Position numbers and translations under genes: made by a program
Shown here: positions 1 to 11,900 of the stretch, one piece after another
Numbering within the stretch: the first letter of the stretch is position 1
Layout of the letters: each line of letters opens with the position of its first letter
Notes under the pieces: generated by a model
Database searches by the model: none
Seen by the model: only the letters and a program-made list of their open reading frames with translations
Told to the model about the DNA's origin: nothing
Assembly: GCA_039619475.1 (NCBI GenBank)
Contig: CM077115.1
Span: 478,404,400 to 478,468,399, forward strand
Source of the DNA: Icerya purchasi
Taxonomy: Eukaryota > Arthropoda > Insecta > Hemiptera > Monophlebidae
Reading direction: 5' to 3'
Length of the DNA: 64,000 bases

Positions 1-33
1 AAAAGTGTGCGACTTCTGTTGGTCCACCCTGTA
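1..33. mobile_element. Terminal fragment of a mariner-like element at window edge
   Basis: The first 31 bases, read on the minus strand, begin CAGGGTGGACCAACAG and continue into a GCGCAC-like stretch. This resembles terminal inverted repeats (TIRs) of Tc1/mariner elements, many of which start CAGGGTG. The tip is followed immediately by TA at 32-33, the expected target-site dinucleotide. The rest of the element would lie left of the window, so neither the other TIR nor a transposase can be seen. The call rests on the terminus alone. Confidence 0.5.
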
Positions 34-1000
34 TATGTAAATAAAAGTCGAAAAATCTATCTACTTTCCGCGTGTAGTTCTGTGGACGCTAATCTCACGA
101 ACTATCGAACCGACTTCGTATCGCTCTTTACCGATGGATAGACTGATTTTTGTGAAAGCTTTTAGTGTATAATTTAGTAAAAGTTTCTAGTGTGATTTAG
201 CCAACATATAGGCCTTTTTGGCAATGAAGTGGGCAAAATAAAAAAGTAAAATGCAGCCGATGAAATACGAAAAAATTGAATAAAATGTTCACCATGATAA
301 GTAAAAGTTTAAATAAAGTGATGATTACCGTAGAAAGGACAATTGTAGATATGATCTATTAATTTCAGGAGTAGGTAAAAAAGAAAAAAAATCATTCTTT
401 ATTAGTAATGAATTTCATTAATAACTTTACATTAATAACTTTACAGGTACTAAATTAATTGACGGAGAGGTTGGAAGAACTAGAACTTTAAATTTCTAGC
501 TACAGATTTGAGTGAGTATTATAATATACGGACGTAACATGTGGCGAATCTGATTTTTCCTCTTATACTTCTCTAAGATAGGAAGCTGTTGAAATAAAAT
601 TAACCCAACATACTATACAAACAAGAACAAATTACGAAGGTACTCTTTTTTTTTTTTCCTTTCTTTTTTAACTTTAAAAGATAAATAACTAAAAAATATA
701 TAAAAAAACATTATTTTGTTTTTGACTTGGTTTTTCCTTTCAACCTTTTAGCCAGTTTATATGTTAAACGTGTTATATAGTATTCAATATTGCATTTCTT
801 AAGGAGTATTGATAAAAAGCTGTTTACATTCTTTCGTGGATTTGTAAGAATGGATACTGTATTTATCGGTAGCATGTGATATTCTTGAGTTTATTTATTT
901 ATAAGTTCTTCTCGCTGTGTTTGGAATCGAGTACAATAGGAGATGATTAATATTTTCCTCATAGTCTTTATTACAGTATTGGTATTTATCCGATTTTTTT
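34..1000. other. AT-rich stretch without recognised gene
   Basis: I see no ORF with recognisable protein motifs and no clear repeat, only A/T homopolymers. There is an imperfect direct duplication of a short taataactttaca word near 418-445. It is probably intergenic. Confidence 0.5.
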
Positions 1001-1541
1001 TTTTTTTTTTTTTTGGGCTTGGCCGACTAAGGGCAGCTACCCAGGACAATTGGACTAGATTAGAGATTAAATTTTAATCCGGTCAGAAATCGATGACAGA
1101 AAAGAGACAAGAATAGGAACCACCTTTGAAGACGGGGCAAAGCTAAGATATAGGAAGCACTATATGGAATAGGATAATTCAGCTTTGATAATTAAACGTA
1201 CAGTATATTACGTTCAGAGAAAAGACTGAAACATTCAGACAGCACCTGGTCAGGATCACAAAAGAAGGAACAGTCGCTAAAGGACAATAAGAGAATGGGA
1301 AAAGAGCAAAACGATGCCGTGAGGATGAGAGCAAAGTATGATTGAACCGCAGACGGCAGATGGCAATGATGAAAAAAGCGTTTAAGAGTAGGAAAATGAT
1401 AGAACCAAGAACAAGAAGGGAGTCTAGGCTGAATAGAAAGGTACAATGAATTAGGATTGGAAATGGAGCAAGTATACACATCCGACCAAAGTCTGGCATG
1501 CATTCTTTTGGAGAGGGGAAGTATGTTGTGACCAGGAATCT
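1001..1541 (-). mobile_element. 5'-truncated 3' end of RNase-H LINE, family A (copy 1)
   Basis: On the minus strand this segment encodes the C-terminal region that follows RNase H in I/R1-type non-LTR retrotransposons. It contains the CRLRFNHTLL block, then a Cys-containing tail split between two frames (ORFs ending at 1179 and 1192). A poly-A tail appears as the T run at about 998-1014. From 1015 to 1541 the sequence is almost base-for-base the same as 41176-41700, including the 3' UTR. It then stops abruptly at 1541, so the copy is 5'-truncated as target-primed insertion predicts. The near-identity to the 41 kb copy implies a recent common source. The coding frame is broken. Confidence 0.8.
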
Positions 1542-2436
1542 AGATGATGTTCAGTTTTTTTAATCGGTCTGCTGTTCTGGTATGTCCCCTGTTCTAAGCC
1601 GTATGATTTGCTTTATGTAATTGCTAGGTAGGTTCTCCTTGACTTGAAGATACCACCATGGGGGTTCCTGATATGTTATGCTCTTATTGTACATTGAAAT
1701 AATATTACCCGCAGTTTATTCTGTTCAAAATTAATTTTTTAAAAACATTATTTGGTAACATAACTTTACAAAGGGGTGTATATATATATATGGAGGCTTC
1801 ACTTAATAATAAAAAAAAGTTGAAATATATTATTTAAAGGAAAATTACAATCATATTAAGAAACCTATTTATTAGCTGATTTTGTTAAATTACAGGTGTA
1901 ATTTCACTGGTACGCTACATTATTGCTTCTGTACCGCGTTTTATTCGTTACAATTGGCATATTTCTGTGTTTCTTCGAGCATATTTACAAATTAGACTTG
2001 TGAACTTATTTCGCTATGATAAAATAGCGATGCGTAATCACTATTTCATACCAAAAATTGTGCAGTGTACTACAGAAGGTTCAGTCAAAGTAAAGTACCT
2101 GGTTCCCTAAAGGGCCAATGCGATTGGCTATTTACGCCGTGGTTTGTAAATGAGTGCGCGCTTATCAATGCATTCGTAGTGATTCGTTAGTGTCGAAAAA
2201 GTACTCAAAACCTATAACGAATACAACATGAATTCAGAATTCAAGTATTACCTGACACTAAAGAACCAACTACCGTTTTACGCATTAAGCATTTTTCTTC
2301 GCGTTGTCAAATAGAGTTTCTCAGATTTCTATTGACCAGCTAAAAGCTCACCCTTTATCCAAATAGTTCTCTGTTTCTAGGGAAATACTGGGAATTTTCT
2401 TTCTTTTTTAAGTATTTCGTTGCAAGACTAGAAGTA
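1542..2436. other. Unassigned sequence
   Basis: No ORF with recognisable motifs is present. A slightly GC-richer patch lies at 2090-2220 (for example a run of GTGCGCGC near 2154). I see no RNA gene or repeat pair here. Confidence 0.4.
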
Positions 2437-2454
2437 CAGGAGGATCCGCCACTG
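2437..2454. mobile_element. Isolated hAT-like terminus
   Basis: The bases AGGATCCGCCACTG (2441-2454) are the reverse complement of CAGTGGCGGATCCT. This is the same terminal motif found at both ends of the hAT-like element at 25504-27606 and at 38737. It abuts a TATA-rich microsatellite. No partner end was found nearby, so it is a solo or strongly decayed terminus. Confidence 0.4.
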
Positions 2455-2482
2455 ATATATACATATATATATATATGATGTA
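2455..2482. repeat. (TA)n microsatellite
   Basis: An interrupted TA dinucleotide tract immediately follows the hAT-like terminus. Confidence 0.8.
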
Positions 2483-2859
2483 TATATTAATGATTACGAG
2501 TATATCATTCGTAGCCCATTACAAAGAATGTCCCAATACCATGCTCTTTGCAATGTATATACGTTACGCAACAGCTCATAAGTGGACTAGCAGAATTTCT
2601 GATTAAATTGCGCAAAGAAGGAACAATATTTACGTTTTTTGAAATTTACCCAGGAACCATTCAGGTACAATATAAAATATTGTTTTATGTAAATAATAAT
2701 GTTGTATATACACGTAAAATGTGATTGAACAATAACATTTTTTTTGCACAAGACGACTAGGAATGACGTAGTCAGTTGAAAACGATTCTTCTAAAAGCAG
2801 TTTAGAAGAAAAATGATTAGGGATCAAGGGACTTTCGAGGTCCCAAGGGTCGAGTTTAT

Positions 2860-2861
2860 AC

Positions 2862-2903
<42 letters not shown>

Positions 2904-2904
2904 A
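2860..2904. repeat. (TA)n(TG)n compound microsatellite
   Basis: About 13 TA units run directly into about 9 TG units. This is a simple compound dinucleotide repeat. Confidence 0.9.
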
Positions 2905-5575
2905 TTTATCAACTTTCTTAAAATTATGCATATATTAAACGTTATTAATCTGCATTCAGAGAATTGCACCGGTGTGCTATACGGTCACTAAGTTAATTAT
3001 GTTCCTTTTTGCCTATAGAAACGGCACCGATCGTGGGAATTTTAACATTTGCCACACTGCATGTTGTGGAATATCGAACAACTACGCATTAATTCTTGTA
3101 GAATATTTTGGGAAACTTTGTTCTGCCGTCTGAAGAACAACTTTCATTTGTAACTTGTTATAACCTTTGACGAGTTGTAAACGTTGATATTTTACCACCC
3201 TTATGCATTAATATTTCGGTATTCAGAAAATATAAACTACATCGGTAGTCCAAGTTGTGACGTCTTCGAAGTTTTAAAACGTAATTTAATTTTCCAATAA
3301 ACGTAAAGAAAAATAGGAATAATCAAAAGCTCCCAAACTTCTCCGTACGATCGTAAGTTATCATTCAAATCCGGTAAAGCTTTTTTGCTTCTTCTGTTTC
3401 TTCCTATTTCGGTTGATAAATTTTTGAATATCCTTTCGCCCGAAATTATTCTTTTCTTACGAGTTCACTTAACGCGAATATTATTAAAAACTTATCGCGA
3501 TATATTTTCTATATTAGAGAAAAAAAAATATCTATATAAAATTATATCGATAATTAATGTATTCACATTGAACTCCATAAGAATGGTAGTTTCGTAAAGT
3601 TCAAAGCGTTATCTTTCTGCGCTGCATATACTAAGATTTTGTTGTTGAGGTCTAACGTCAGACCCATGTTCGCGAATTTAACATTAGTGGCCGGTTTTTG
3701 GCCGCAACTATGAAACTCTGAAAACATGTTCATGCTTGGTTCAGAAAAATCTACATCGTGAATTGAACGTTTTTTATTTTTAGACAGTAAATTAATCGCT
3801 TAAAGTTCTTACTTTACCCTCCATTGTTACGCGACAATGAAATATTTAATGGGCGTCCTAAAACCGTGACAGTCGTATACTCCAGAAATAATGCATTCGA
3901 CTTCAACTTGTTCGCTGCCGTATGTTTTGTTGATTGCGCATTGATACTGTAAAAAAACTCAGTGTAATTTAATATCACCTCGTTCTTTTCTAAGAAAATT
4001 AACTTTGAGTGGTTCTTATAAGTTTCTTATATTATAGAGAAGAAAATTACTTTTTTCCGTCTTTATCTTTATTAGAAAAGTAGACCTGACGTTCTCAAAG
4101 GCATTTTGGAATGTTTCGCAGGATTCACCTTATTCGTATTATAAATGGTAATTTTTCGATACTAATATGTGGTTTACTATACTTTATCATATATTGTAAG
4201 GAAACAAATCTAAACTGAACCGATTTAGTCTGGCTCAAATATATTACTTGTATGAAAATTTGGAAAAAACCAAAAAAAAAACTAATTATCCTTGTGCAAC
4301 ATTCGGAATATTTTAGACAAGTTCTGACATGTTCTTAATTCTTTATCTCAAACAAATGTACACAGTTTACTTCTGTATCCTCTCGTAACAACAACTGCCC
4401 ATTCGTTCTTAAATTGTTTTTCCTTTAATTACGGTATCTAGTGTCCTATATGTAGGTGTGATATTTTCAATATTTAGTTATGGTATATCCGACATATTTT
4501 GTCCAATATTTGGGTCCGATATGCCCGATTTTCCACCCATCACTCTCATAGAAAGCATATCTCGTGCGAAACAATGAATTCTAAATTTAATCAGTTTAAA
4601 TATCCTCCTCGATAAAGAATAAAAATAATTCACCTGAGCGCTCTGGCTATAACCTAGAAGAATAAATGTTTACATTGGCTAATATAAAACTCGAATAAAT
4701 TCAGCAATTCGCTTTTTTGTCATAGCAGTTTTTAATAACATTCTTATATTTGCGATATTCCATAGTTTTTAAAAATTTCCTCTTCATGGACGCTTTCACA
4801 CCGACAAGCTCTCGCTACTTGAAAAAACTCGCAATATATTGATTGGCTTATCAAATTTATTACTAAAGTATTTTAAAATATCATATAACTATATTAGTTA
4901 AGAATTAATTTATAACAAAAGCTGTTGTAAATGAAAATTTATAGATTAGATTTTATTTACACTATTTTGAAAACGTTTCGGAAGATAATGGGAAAGTTGA
5001 TTACTGAACAGGCTAAAAATGTTAAAGTTGTTGCATGTTTTTTGTTTTTCTAAGGTCGAAGTGTAAGAGCAACGAAATATGGCAAGCAGCAGTAGGGACT
5101 ATAGGTGAAATGGCGTATTATAATAAATATTACAGTTTAATTTTAATTATCATAGCAGAAATATATCGGCACGGATTCGGTATTTGCGTCGCGATCTTCG
5201 GGCGCTGCTCGAATTGGAAATTATTTCTTCGGTTGTGTGTCATTTTATATTCTTGGTTTTCCGGGCATTGTCGAAGTACCGCTGTCATTGTCATTAAAGA
5301 TGCTCGCGCGGCTAATGACATCATCCGTATCTGATTGATTTTCGATGCGTGATCGGGTAGTGGTCGTGTGTTTGTAGTTTGACAACGGTACAGCTCGCGT
5401 CCCGGGTGGGTGTGTAATGCCCGGTGATGGTCAGCAGAGCTGAGTTGAGGGAAGTTATCATGTATATGAGTAGCTATTATCCGATAATAATCGCGCTAGT
5501 CTCTTGACTTTTATCTTCCCGTTCAGGAACACGGGTTAATTGTGCATATAGCCGATTATTAGTTGTCGTTGTTAC
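2905..5575. other. AT-rich stretch without recognised gene
   Basis: Short ORFs occur (for example 5035-5334 on plus), but none shows a domain motif, a convincing signal peptide or conserved-looking sequence. A GC-richer patch at about 5150-5440 stands out from its surroundings and could be unique host sequence. I cannot assign it. Confidence 0.4.
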
Positions 5576-6240
5576 TTTTTTGGGGGGGGGGGGGGTTGTC
5601 TACAAAGACATTGACCCAAAAACAAAGGAAAAATGACGCAAGAGACTTAGATCTATTTACGATCAGAGATAGCCGACAAAAAAGAATCAAGGGCCTATAC
5701 AGTAGAAGAAAAAGGAAGGGAGAGAATGAACGAAGCACTGTATGGAGTGGAATACCAATTTGTAAAAGGTAGGAGTAGAAAGCAGCTTGATCGGTGGGAC
5801 GAACACTCGAACATTATGTGATCGGAATCGCACACGAATTGGATATTGGAGGGGTGAAATGGACAAAAAGGAGACGGCACAAGAGAGTAACGGAAACGCG
5901 AGGAATGAAGCAAACTGTGCCTAAAGCGCAGGCGGCTGATCTCAGAGATGTTGGAGCGACGCATGGAAGGAAAGTCAAGAAACCAGGGGAAACGAGGAAG
6001 GGAATGCTGAATAGACAAGAAAAAGGAATCCGGGTTGGAGAAAGAGGAGATGTAAGAGTCAAACCATAGTTTGGAATGAGCAGCTGCAGACTATTGGAAG
6101 AAGAGAAAACACGAAGAAACCTACCGGAAGAGGAAGATAACCGAGCGAATGAGTCAACTAACTCATTACCCTCAATTCCCGACATGACCCGGTATCCAAA
6201 AAAAGTCCGTTTGGATTAAATAAGAAAGGAAAAGATCATG
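5576..6240 (-). pseudogene. RNase-H LINE relic, C-terminal part
   Basis: On the minus strand, 5814-6185 encodes GIEGNELVDSFARL, the end of an RNase H domain. It includes the conserved GNE...D motif and a downstream basic tail. Just upstream, in another frame, is WIPGHVG, so a frameshift separates the two halves of the WxPxHxGIxGNE signature. The 3' flank near 5596-5640 resembles the 3' flank of the LINE at 43.6 kb (both carry a gtc-aacaaag...cccaaaaac block), suggesting related families. The RT portion is absent. An unusual G14 tract at 5582-5595 abuts the 3' end. Confidence 0.6.
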
Positions 6241-7516
6241 AATCAAGGAGCGAATAAGAAGAATAACGTAGTCAATTTAGTGTGTGTTTATGTCTTTATT
6301 ACCGATTTGTAAATATACGTGATGATGTACCGGATGTTTGTTTTTCTCGGCATTATAGAATTAATTAATCACAGTGGAAGGTGTGAGGCCTATCCTCACT
6401 GGCACCCGGAACGAAGAAAGAAAAAAAAAATACGAATTCATTTTAGTGGCTCCGCAATCTCGAGGTCGGTAAAAAATTACGATTCGTTTTAACATTTAGT
6501 AAAAATATCTGTATTACGATAGCTAAAAATAATTTAATATTTTCTTAACAATTAATTATCATAAGTGGGGATGTAATTCGTTAATTAGTTATCGTTTTAT
6601 TTTCATTTACACGATTTTTTTTTTTGCTATCGACTGGTAGAGTCAGATTATAAAATCAATATATATCTTCTTTCGGATTTTGTCATGATGAAATTACTTT
6701 ATGATCCCGAATGTCTTCAAAAATACAATATCACCTCTACAGAAAGAAAAAGAGTATAACGTAAAATTGAACGCAGCGGATTAAAGAACTGTTCAAGCAA
6801 CATTTATTTTTTTAATTTGTTGTAACCGGTAGGAAATAGTGAAAAAATTAACGACCCTTAAAAATGAGGATACTATGTTACATACCGAAAGAGTTGCTCA
6901 ACGCGGTTGCTCTTTTATGAGAATATTAAAGAAGCTGTTTTTATTTTTTTGTTTTAGATTTTGCAGTGAGTTGATTGTTTAATTCTTAACAGACTTAATA
7001 CCGTAATTTATTAAAAATTCCTGAGAAGAGTTAAACATGTTTCTCTTAATATTCTGCCGTGAATTAGCGAGGCAACGCGTATTTTAGAAACTCATTTATA
7101 ATATAAGTTACGAAGTGCCCTCTAATTAAGCCGAACTTTGGTTCACCACCTGCTTTTGCCGTAACTGAATGCATAACGATTTAAGAGCATTGACTGGTAT
7201 TACATAACACGAAATTGAAAATACATTTTCAGCAAACTGTAATCTTTCCAATATTTATAATAAAATATTGCGAGAATAGGTGATCCACGCAATTTAATTT
7301 TGATACCGCTACTTAATTTTAGAAATTTGAGTAAAGCCGAATTTTTCAAGAAAATATATTTTTTCTATTTTTTTTTTTTGTTTTAGTTTTGAAAACTTTA
7401 GTTCGAAAATCTGTCTACCGCAAAATATTTTTATACACGTTCACTTACGCTGATAATGGCGGAAAATGTTTCAGCCAAAAGTAATAAAACATTTAAAACT
7501 TACATGCTGGATTTAA
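6241..7516. other. Unassigned AT-rich sequence
   Basis: No coding motif is visible. At 6370-6430 a short self-complementary stretch (gtgaggcctatcctcac) precedes an A-rich run. This could be the 3' end of an old LINE or SINE, but support is thin. Confidence 0.35.
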
Positions 7517-7716
7517 TTAGGAAAACAATTAACGCGGTAGACACCATGCTTCAAAAAAAGAAAAAAATTAATCTTAAAACTTAAAATTTAAACTTAAAAC
7601 CTTAACGTTTCGGGAAGCTTACACGATGATGGTAAGTGAAGGTTTTCTATGAAGCGTTATTGAGGTTTTAAGATGAACTTTTTAAACGCGGTGTCTGCCG
7701 TAAATGGTTTTCCTAT
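7517..7716. mobile_element. Foldback element 1 (inverted repeat, about 200 bp)
   Basis: The outer arms TAGGAAAACAATTAACGCGG (7517-7536) and the complement of 7695-7716 are inverted copies with a few mismatches. Pairing continues inward through A/T-rich arms. The loop carries a motif, read on minus as GTGTAAGCTTCCCGAAACGTTAAGG, that recurs in altered form in the neighbouring foldback at 7829-8115. There is no coding capacity. It looks like a MITE or foldback element of unknown superfamily. Confidence 0.65.
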
Positions 7717-7828
7717 TCGAAACATTGTTTTTTATCAAGTGTAGTGGATTCAAAAAATCCTGTTTGTTAAATATTTGTTTAAAGCGAATACTGGTAATAA
7801 ATAAATTCCGGATGCAACTGTGTTAAAA

Positions 7829-8115
7829 CGAATTTTATTTTTTCTTAATGTTTCGGCCAGCTTACACCGACCATCATCAGAAGCGAACTAAAGTAACAAA
7901 AATTGCGATCATCGACAATAGCGACATAAATGAAAAACTGTTGTTTTTATTTATTTTTTTTTTGTGTTTAAGTAGATTTATCAGCTTGAGTTTTCTGTGA
8001 TTTTGTTTTTCATTTATGTCGCTATTGTCGATGACCGCAATTTTTGTTACTTTAGTTCGCTTCTGATGATGGTCGGTGTAAGCTGGCCGAAACATTAAGA
8101 AAAAATAAAATTCTT
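7829..8115. mobile_element. Foldback element 2 (about 115-bp near-perfect arms)
   Basis: The left arm (7829-7943) and the reverse complement of the right arm (8003-8115) match over more than 100 bp, with a T-rich loop between. Each arm contains CTTCTGATGATGG...GGCCGAAAC in the outward orientation (plus strand 8061-8093, minus strand 7850-7882). The only ORF across it (7877-8095 minus) is an artefact of the palindrome. See the findings for the hammerhead-like reading of this motif. Confidence 0.75.
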
Positions 8116-8168
8116 TTTTAAAAAATTGTATATCCGAAATTTATTTATTATAGCTAATATCTCTTTTT

Positions 8169-8612
8169 TATAAATGTAAACAATGTAACAAATGACCATT
8201 AATATTCGGCTCGTAATGTTATATGTATATTTGTTATACGAATGATACATTTAACTATTCACAAAAATATATAACATAATCAAGATTTTAAAAAACATTA
8301 AAAACGTTAAACATGAATCACTGATATATAAATATATAAGACAATAAATATAATAAACCAGTAGTCCGACTGGTTTTGTCAAATGTTGGACATATTCAGG
8401 GACTTTTATGTCCAACATTTGACAAAACTGTTTGGACTACTGGTTTATTATATTTGTATATCAGTGATTCAAGTTTAATATTTTTAATGTTTTTTAAAAT
8501 CTTGATTAGGTTATATATTTTTGTGAATAGTTAAATGTATCATTCGTATAACAAATATATAACATTAGGAGCCGAATATTAATGGTCATTTGTTAAATTG
8601 TTTACATTTATA
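8169..8612. mobile_element. Foldback element 3 (444 bp, arms about 210 bp)
   Basis: The sequence begins TATAAATGTAAACAATG and ends with its complement at 8612. The two arms pair over roughly 210 bp at about 94 percent, with small indels. Only about 12 nt of loop (ttcagggacttt) lie near 8391. There is no coding capacity. TA dinucleotides at both tips would fit a TA-duplicating MITE, but the TSD cannot be separated from the terminal bases. Confidence 0.75.
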
Positions 8613-8867
8613 GTATAGTGCGGTTTACGGAAGAAAAATATTTATAATCTATTTTTTCTTTGAATATAAATCAGTTAATATATATAAACTGAATTGATTA
8701 TTGTTAATATATTTGCGTTTTCGTTTTCCAGCTGCAGATAGAACGTGCCTGAAAATATTTCCAGAATGTATTCGTTTACATTTAGTGTAACCGTTATTGC
8801 GTTTATTATCTTATTGTTCTTTACCGTTGTTGTTCTCGCGTGCTGTGACACAATACTATCTGAAGAG

Positions 8868-8960
8868 AGTAGGTAATATATGTTACTGAGACAGTCACCC
8901 CTCCTGCTTTTCCCTTCACCCTCTCGCCTACTAGTGCCTCAGTAACATATATTACCTACT
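8868..8960. mobile_element. Foldback element 4 (93 bp, perfect 23-bp TIRs, 6-bp TSD)
   Basis: The left arm 8868-8890 and right arm 8938-8960 are exact 23-bp reverse complements, starting AGTAGGTAATATATGTTACT. They are separated by a 47-nt C/T-rich spacer. The hexamer GAAGAG lies immediately outside both ends (8862-8867 and 8961-8966), as a target-site duplication would. There is no coding capacity. It is either a very short TIR element or a foldback left by another process. Confidence 0.7.
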
Positions 8961-8966
8961 GAAGAG

Positions 8967-11900
8967 AAAGGAAATAAAGTAAAAACAAATTTAAATTTTC
9001 ACTGGGGGGAATAGTAAGGGTAATTTTAATTTCAACAGTTTCTAATTGCGAAATAATCATAAAATTAAAGATCGCAGAATAATTTCTAAATTGAGAGTAA
9101 GATTGAAACGATAGTTGGAAGTTTTTTTAGCGGAGCGAAAAAATGATATCGCCAAGTTAAAAAATCGCACCATTAGTATTCAATTTCGGTTACATTTATA
9201 CTTTCGTGTAGATTTATTTTTCTCTCGAAATTTTACAGAAGGCGCGTAGAAATTTTCCGAATAGCAGCTTTTCCTTATAGTCTTGTTTTCGACATAGTAA
9301 GTTGTTTTCTTTCTTTTTATCTCCGTATCATCTGCAGTTCGTCGTTATTTTTCAGAAGAGGAGAAGCAAGAAGAAGTAAAGTTGACCAGGATAAAAGATT
9401 AATTTGAAACATGGTACGGCGGTCTCGTGTGTTTCAAGGAGGTGTAATTGGGCTTTTCGTCACGACTGAAACGGGTCGGATAGCGGATGAATAATTCAAA
9501 AGGACAGATTTGAAGCAAATTTGCGAGCAAAAGAACAACCCGTTGCTTCGGAAAGCTCGGATACTTTCTTTCGAAAAATACGGCCGTCAACCGAAGTTCG
9601 TAACGATTTAATATCTGTCCGTATTTTTAATATGCCTTTATTTACGGTCGACCCTCTCAATTCGCTGGTGTCCGTTTTTATATTTCCAACCTAGAGCCTT
9701 TTCTTCGGTAAGTAATGTTTAGAAATGAGGAAGGCTTGATCGGTTCCAACTGTTGCGTACCTTTTTTTTTTTTTTCGTATCCTTGAAATATTGACTCATC
9801 GATATTATTCTTTGCACAGGCTTCCCCGCTCCCCCGGAGGTCACTGCTCTGAGCGTTTTGCAAATCCCAATATTTTACCTGGAACGTTACGTACAATATA
9901 TAATATCCTACAGCGCAGCTGGACGATGGAATTTCGCCGAAACTGAAATTATAATCGAAGTGTGTGACAACATCATCATGAATTCTCCCCTCTTTAGCGG
10001 TTTTGCACCAAAGCCATATGAGTTAACACATTTTATCGTTATATTTTTAGTCCTCTCTTTACTACTCCTCAGCGTCTAGTCAAGTCTTTTCAATCCGTTT
10101 CTTTATCTTCTAACATTGGTTGCACGTCTATTTCTTATTATTTTACGGCGGTTGTGAAGTTCCCCTCTAGGTTGCATACGTCATCATCGAAGAACATAAT
10201 TATCGTTTTATTGAAGTAGAATTACCTTTCTACAGACATTAAATATTGTCGGTTGAACTTATTGTGTTACAAAATGGGCTAGCTCATCACTTTTGTCAAC
10301 ATTTTTTGCAAGTTTTTTTTCGTATAAAAGGAGAATATTTCTAATTTTGTTTTCGTATATATTAACTTAATTTTCGACACCGTTTGGCCAATTTGGTTTT
10401 TACAACGCCCGTAATTCAGCCACATTATTTTACAAAAAAAAATAAAAAAAAATTAGCAGTTTATTCATAATATTTTAAACGGATGTCGTCATAACTTTAA
10501 GACTTTATCTGCCTATTTTTTTTTTTTTGTAATTTACATTATTAATAAATATTACAATTTTCAGTGGCGATGCGCGGTTGATGAAAAAGCCGATTTTCAC
10601 AAAATAGACGCAAATTCCAGCTACTTGAAATCAAGGTTTTTTGTTATTTTATTTCTGGGTGGGAGACAGTTTACGCTGCTTATCCAGTCTACCCACAGTT
10701 CTAGAAAGTTAATTTTCCATTATGCTAAATTTTAGCGGATTTGCGAAATAAATTTAACGCCTTGCGCGTTCTATAGATATACTGGCTCATTTACAATGCG
10801 TAGGCAACGTATAGTTTAAAATTTCTTCATTCTCTTTCTTTACACTATATTTATTATACTGTCGAAACACAATTTTCAGTCGAACCTCTTCCAATCCACA
10901 TTCGGAACAAATATTACCCGTCTATTATTTTCCCTGTTCTCCTTTAATGAAATGGGATAATCCAACCTTACTTGACAGATTGCAGATACATAATCCCGTT
11001 CCAATTAAATTACGGATAACTCTTGATCTTATCCAAGATGGAATAATATATTTCCCCTTTAACTTCACTAATTCACAACTAGTTCTTCTTTTATGCGAGG
11101 AATGAATTTCTCTCAGTTTAGTTTAATATCTCTATTTCTACATATCGCTATCTGTTCTTCCGCATAGCTTCTAGCTCGTTACCATGAATTTCCTCACTTG
11201 TGCCAGAATCCATTTCAGCATCACCGTGTTATGTTCTTTATATAATAACCTAGTGTCATCCCCTAATTTTTATTTTAATATTATAAGCTTTTTCCGACCT
11301 TTTTTTTTGTTTTTTTTTTTTTTAAATTTTAATAAGCTGGCCAGTGAATGCCGTAGAATTAGAATCTTTCTATTTTTCAGAATCTAATACAGCTTTGTGA
11401 TAAACAAGGAACGGAATGCCCTATACGCTCTAAAAATACGTGCAAATGAATACCGCAGAATATATATTATCCGCTGACAGTCGGTATAAATATGTAACTT
11501 AAATAACAGTTTCTCAATACTTGATCGGATTGAATATTATTTATCTCATTATTTATTATTTGAATATTACGACTATCTTCTATCTCTATTGAGAATGGGG
11601 GCTAGTTCGGCACAACTCAGATAATATTTATATTCGAAAAAAAACGTTTATTAACTGACTGAGATAATTTTTAAAAACCTGTAACTAAAGGACAGACTAT
11701 TTTATTTTTTCAGTAACTATTGCATTGCACGTTATTTAAACAAAGTACTTGATTATGAATCAACCGTAGAGACAAAGGAACTTCAGTCAGCTCTAAATAC
11801 AAGGAGGGGAAGAAGAAGACTTGTTTAATTGGTTCATATAATTTCAGTTTAAAGTTTTATCCGGTATAGAGTAGCAATAATAACGAAAGAGCAAATATAT

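Noticed and set aside
5794..6069. Plus ORFs at 5563-6069
   Set aside because: They are antisense shadows of the minus-strand RNase-H LINE relic.
7517..8960. CRISPR-like array
   Set aside because: The repeats are inverted pairs, not regularly spaced direct repeats, and the setting is a eukaryotic TE-rich genome.
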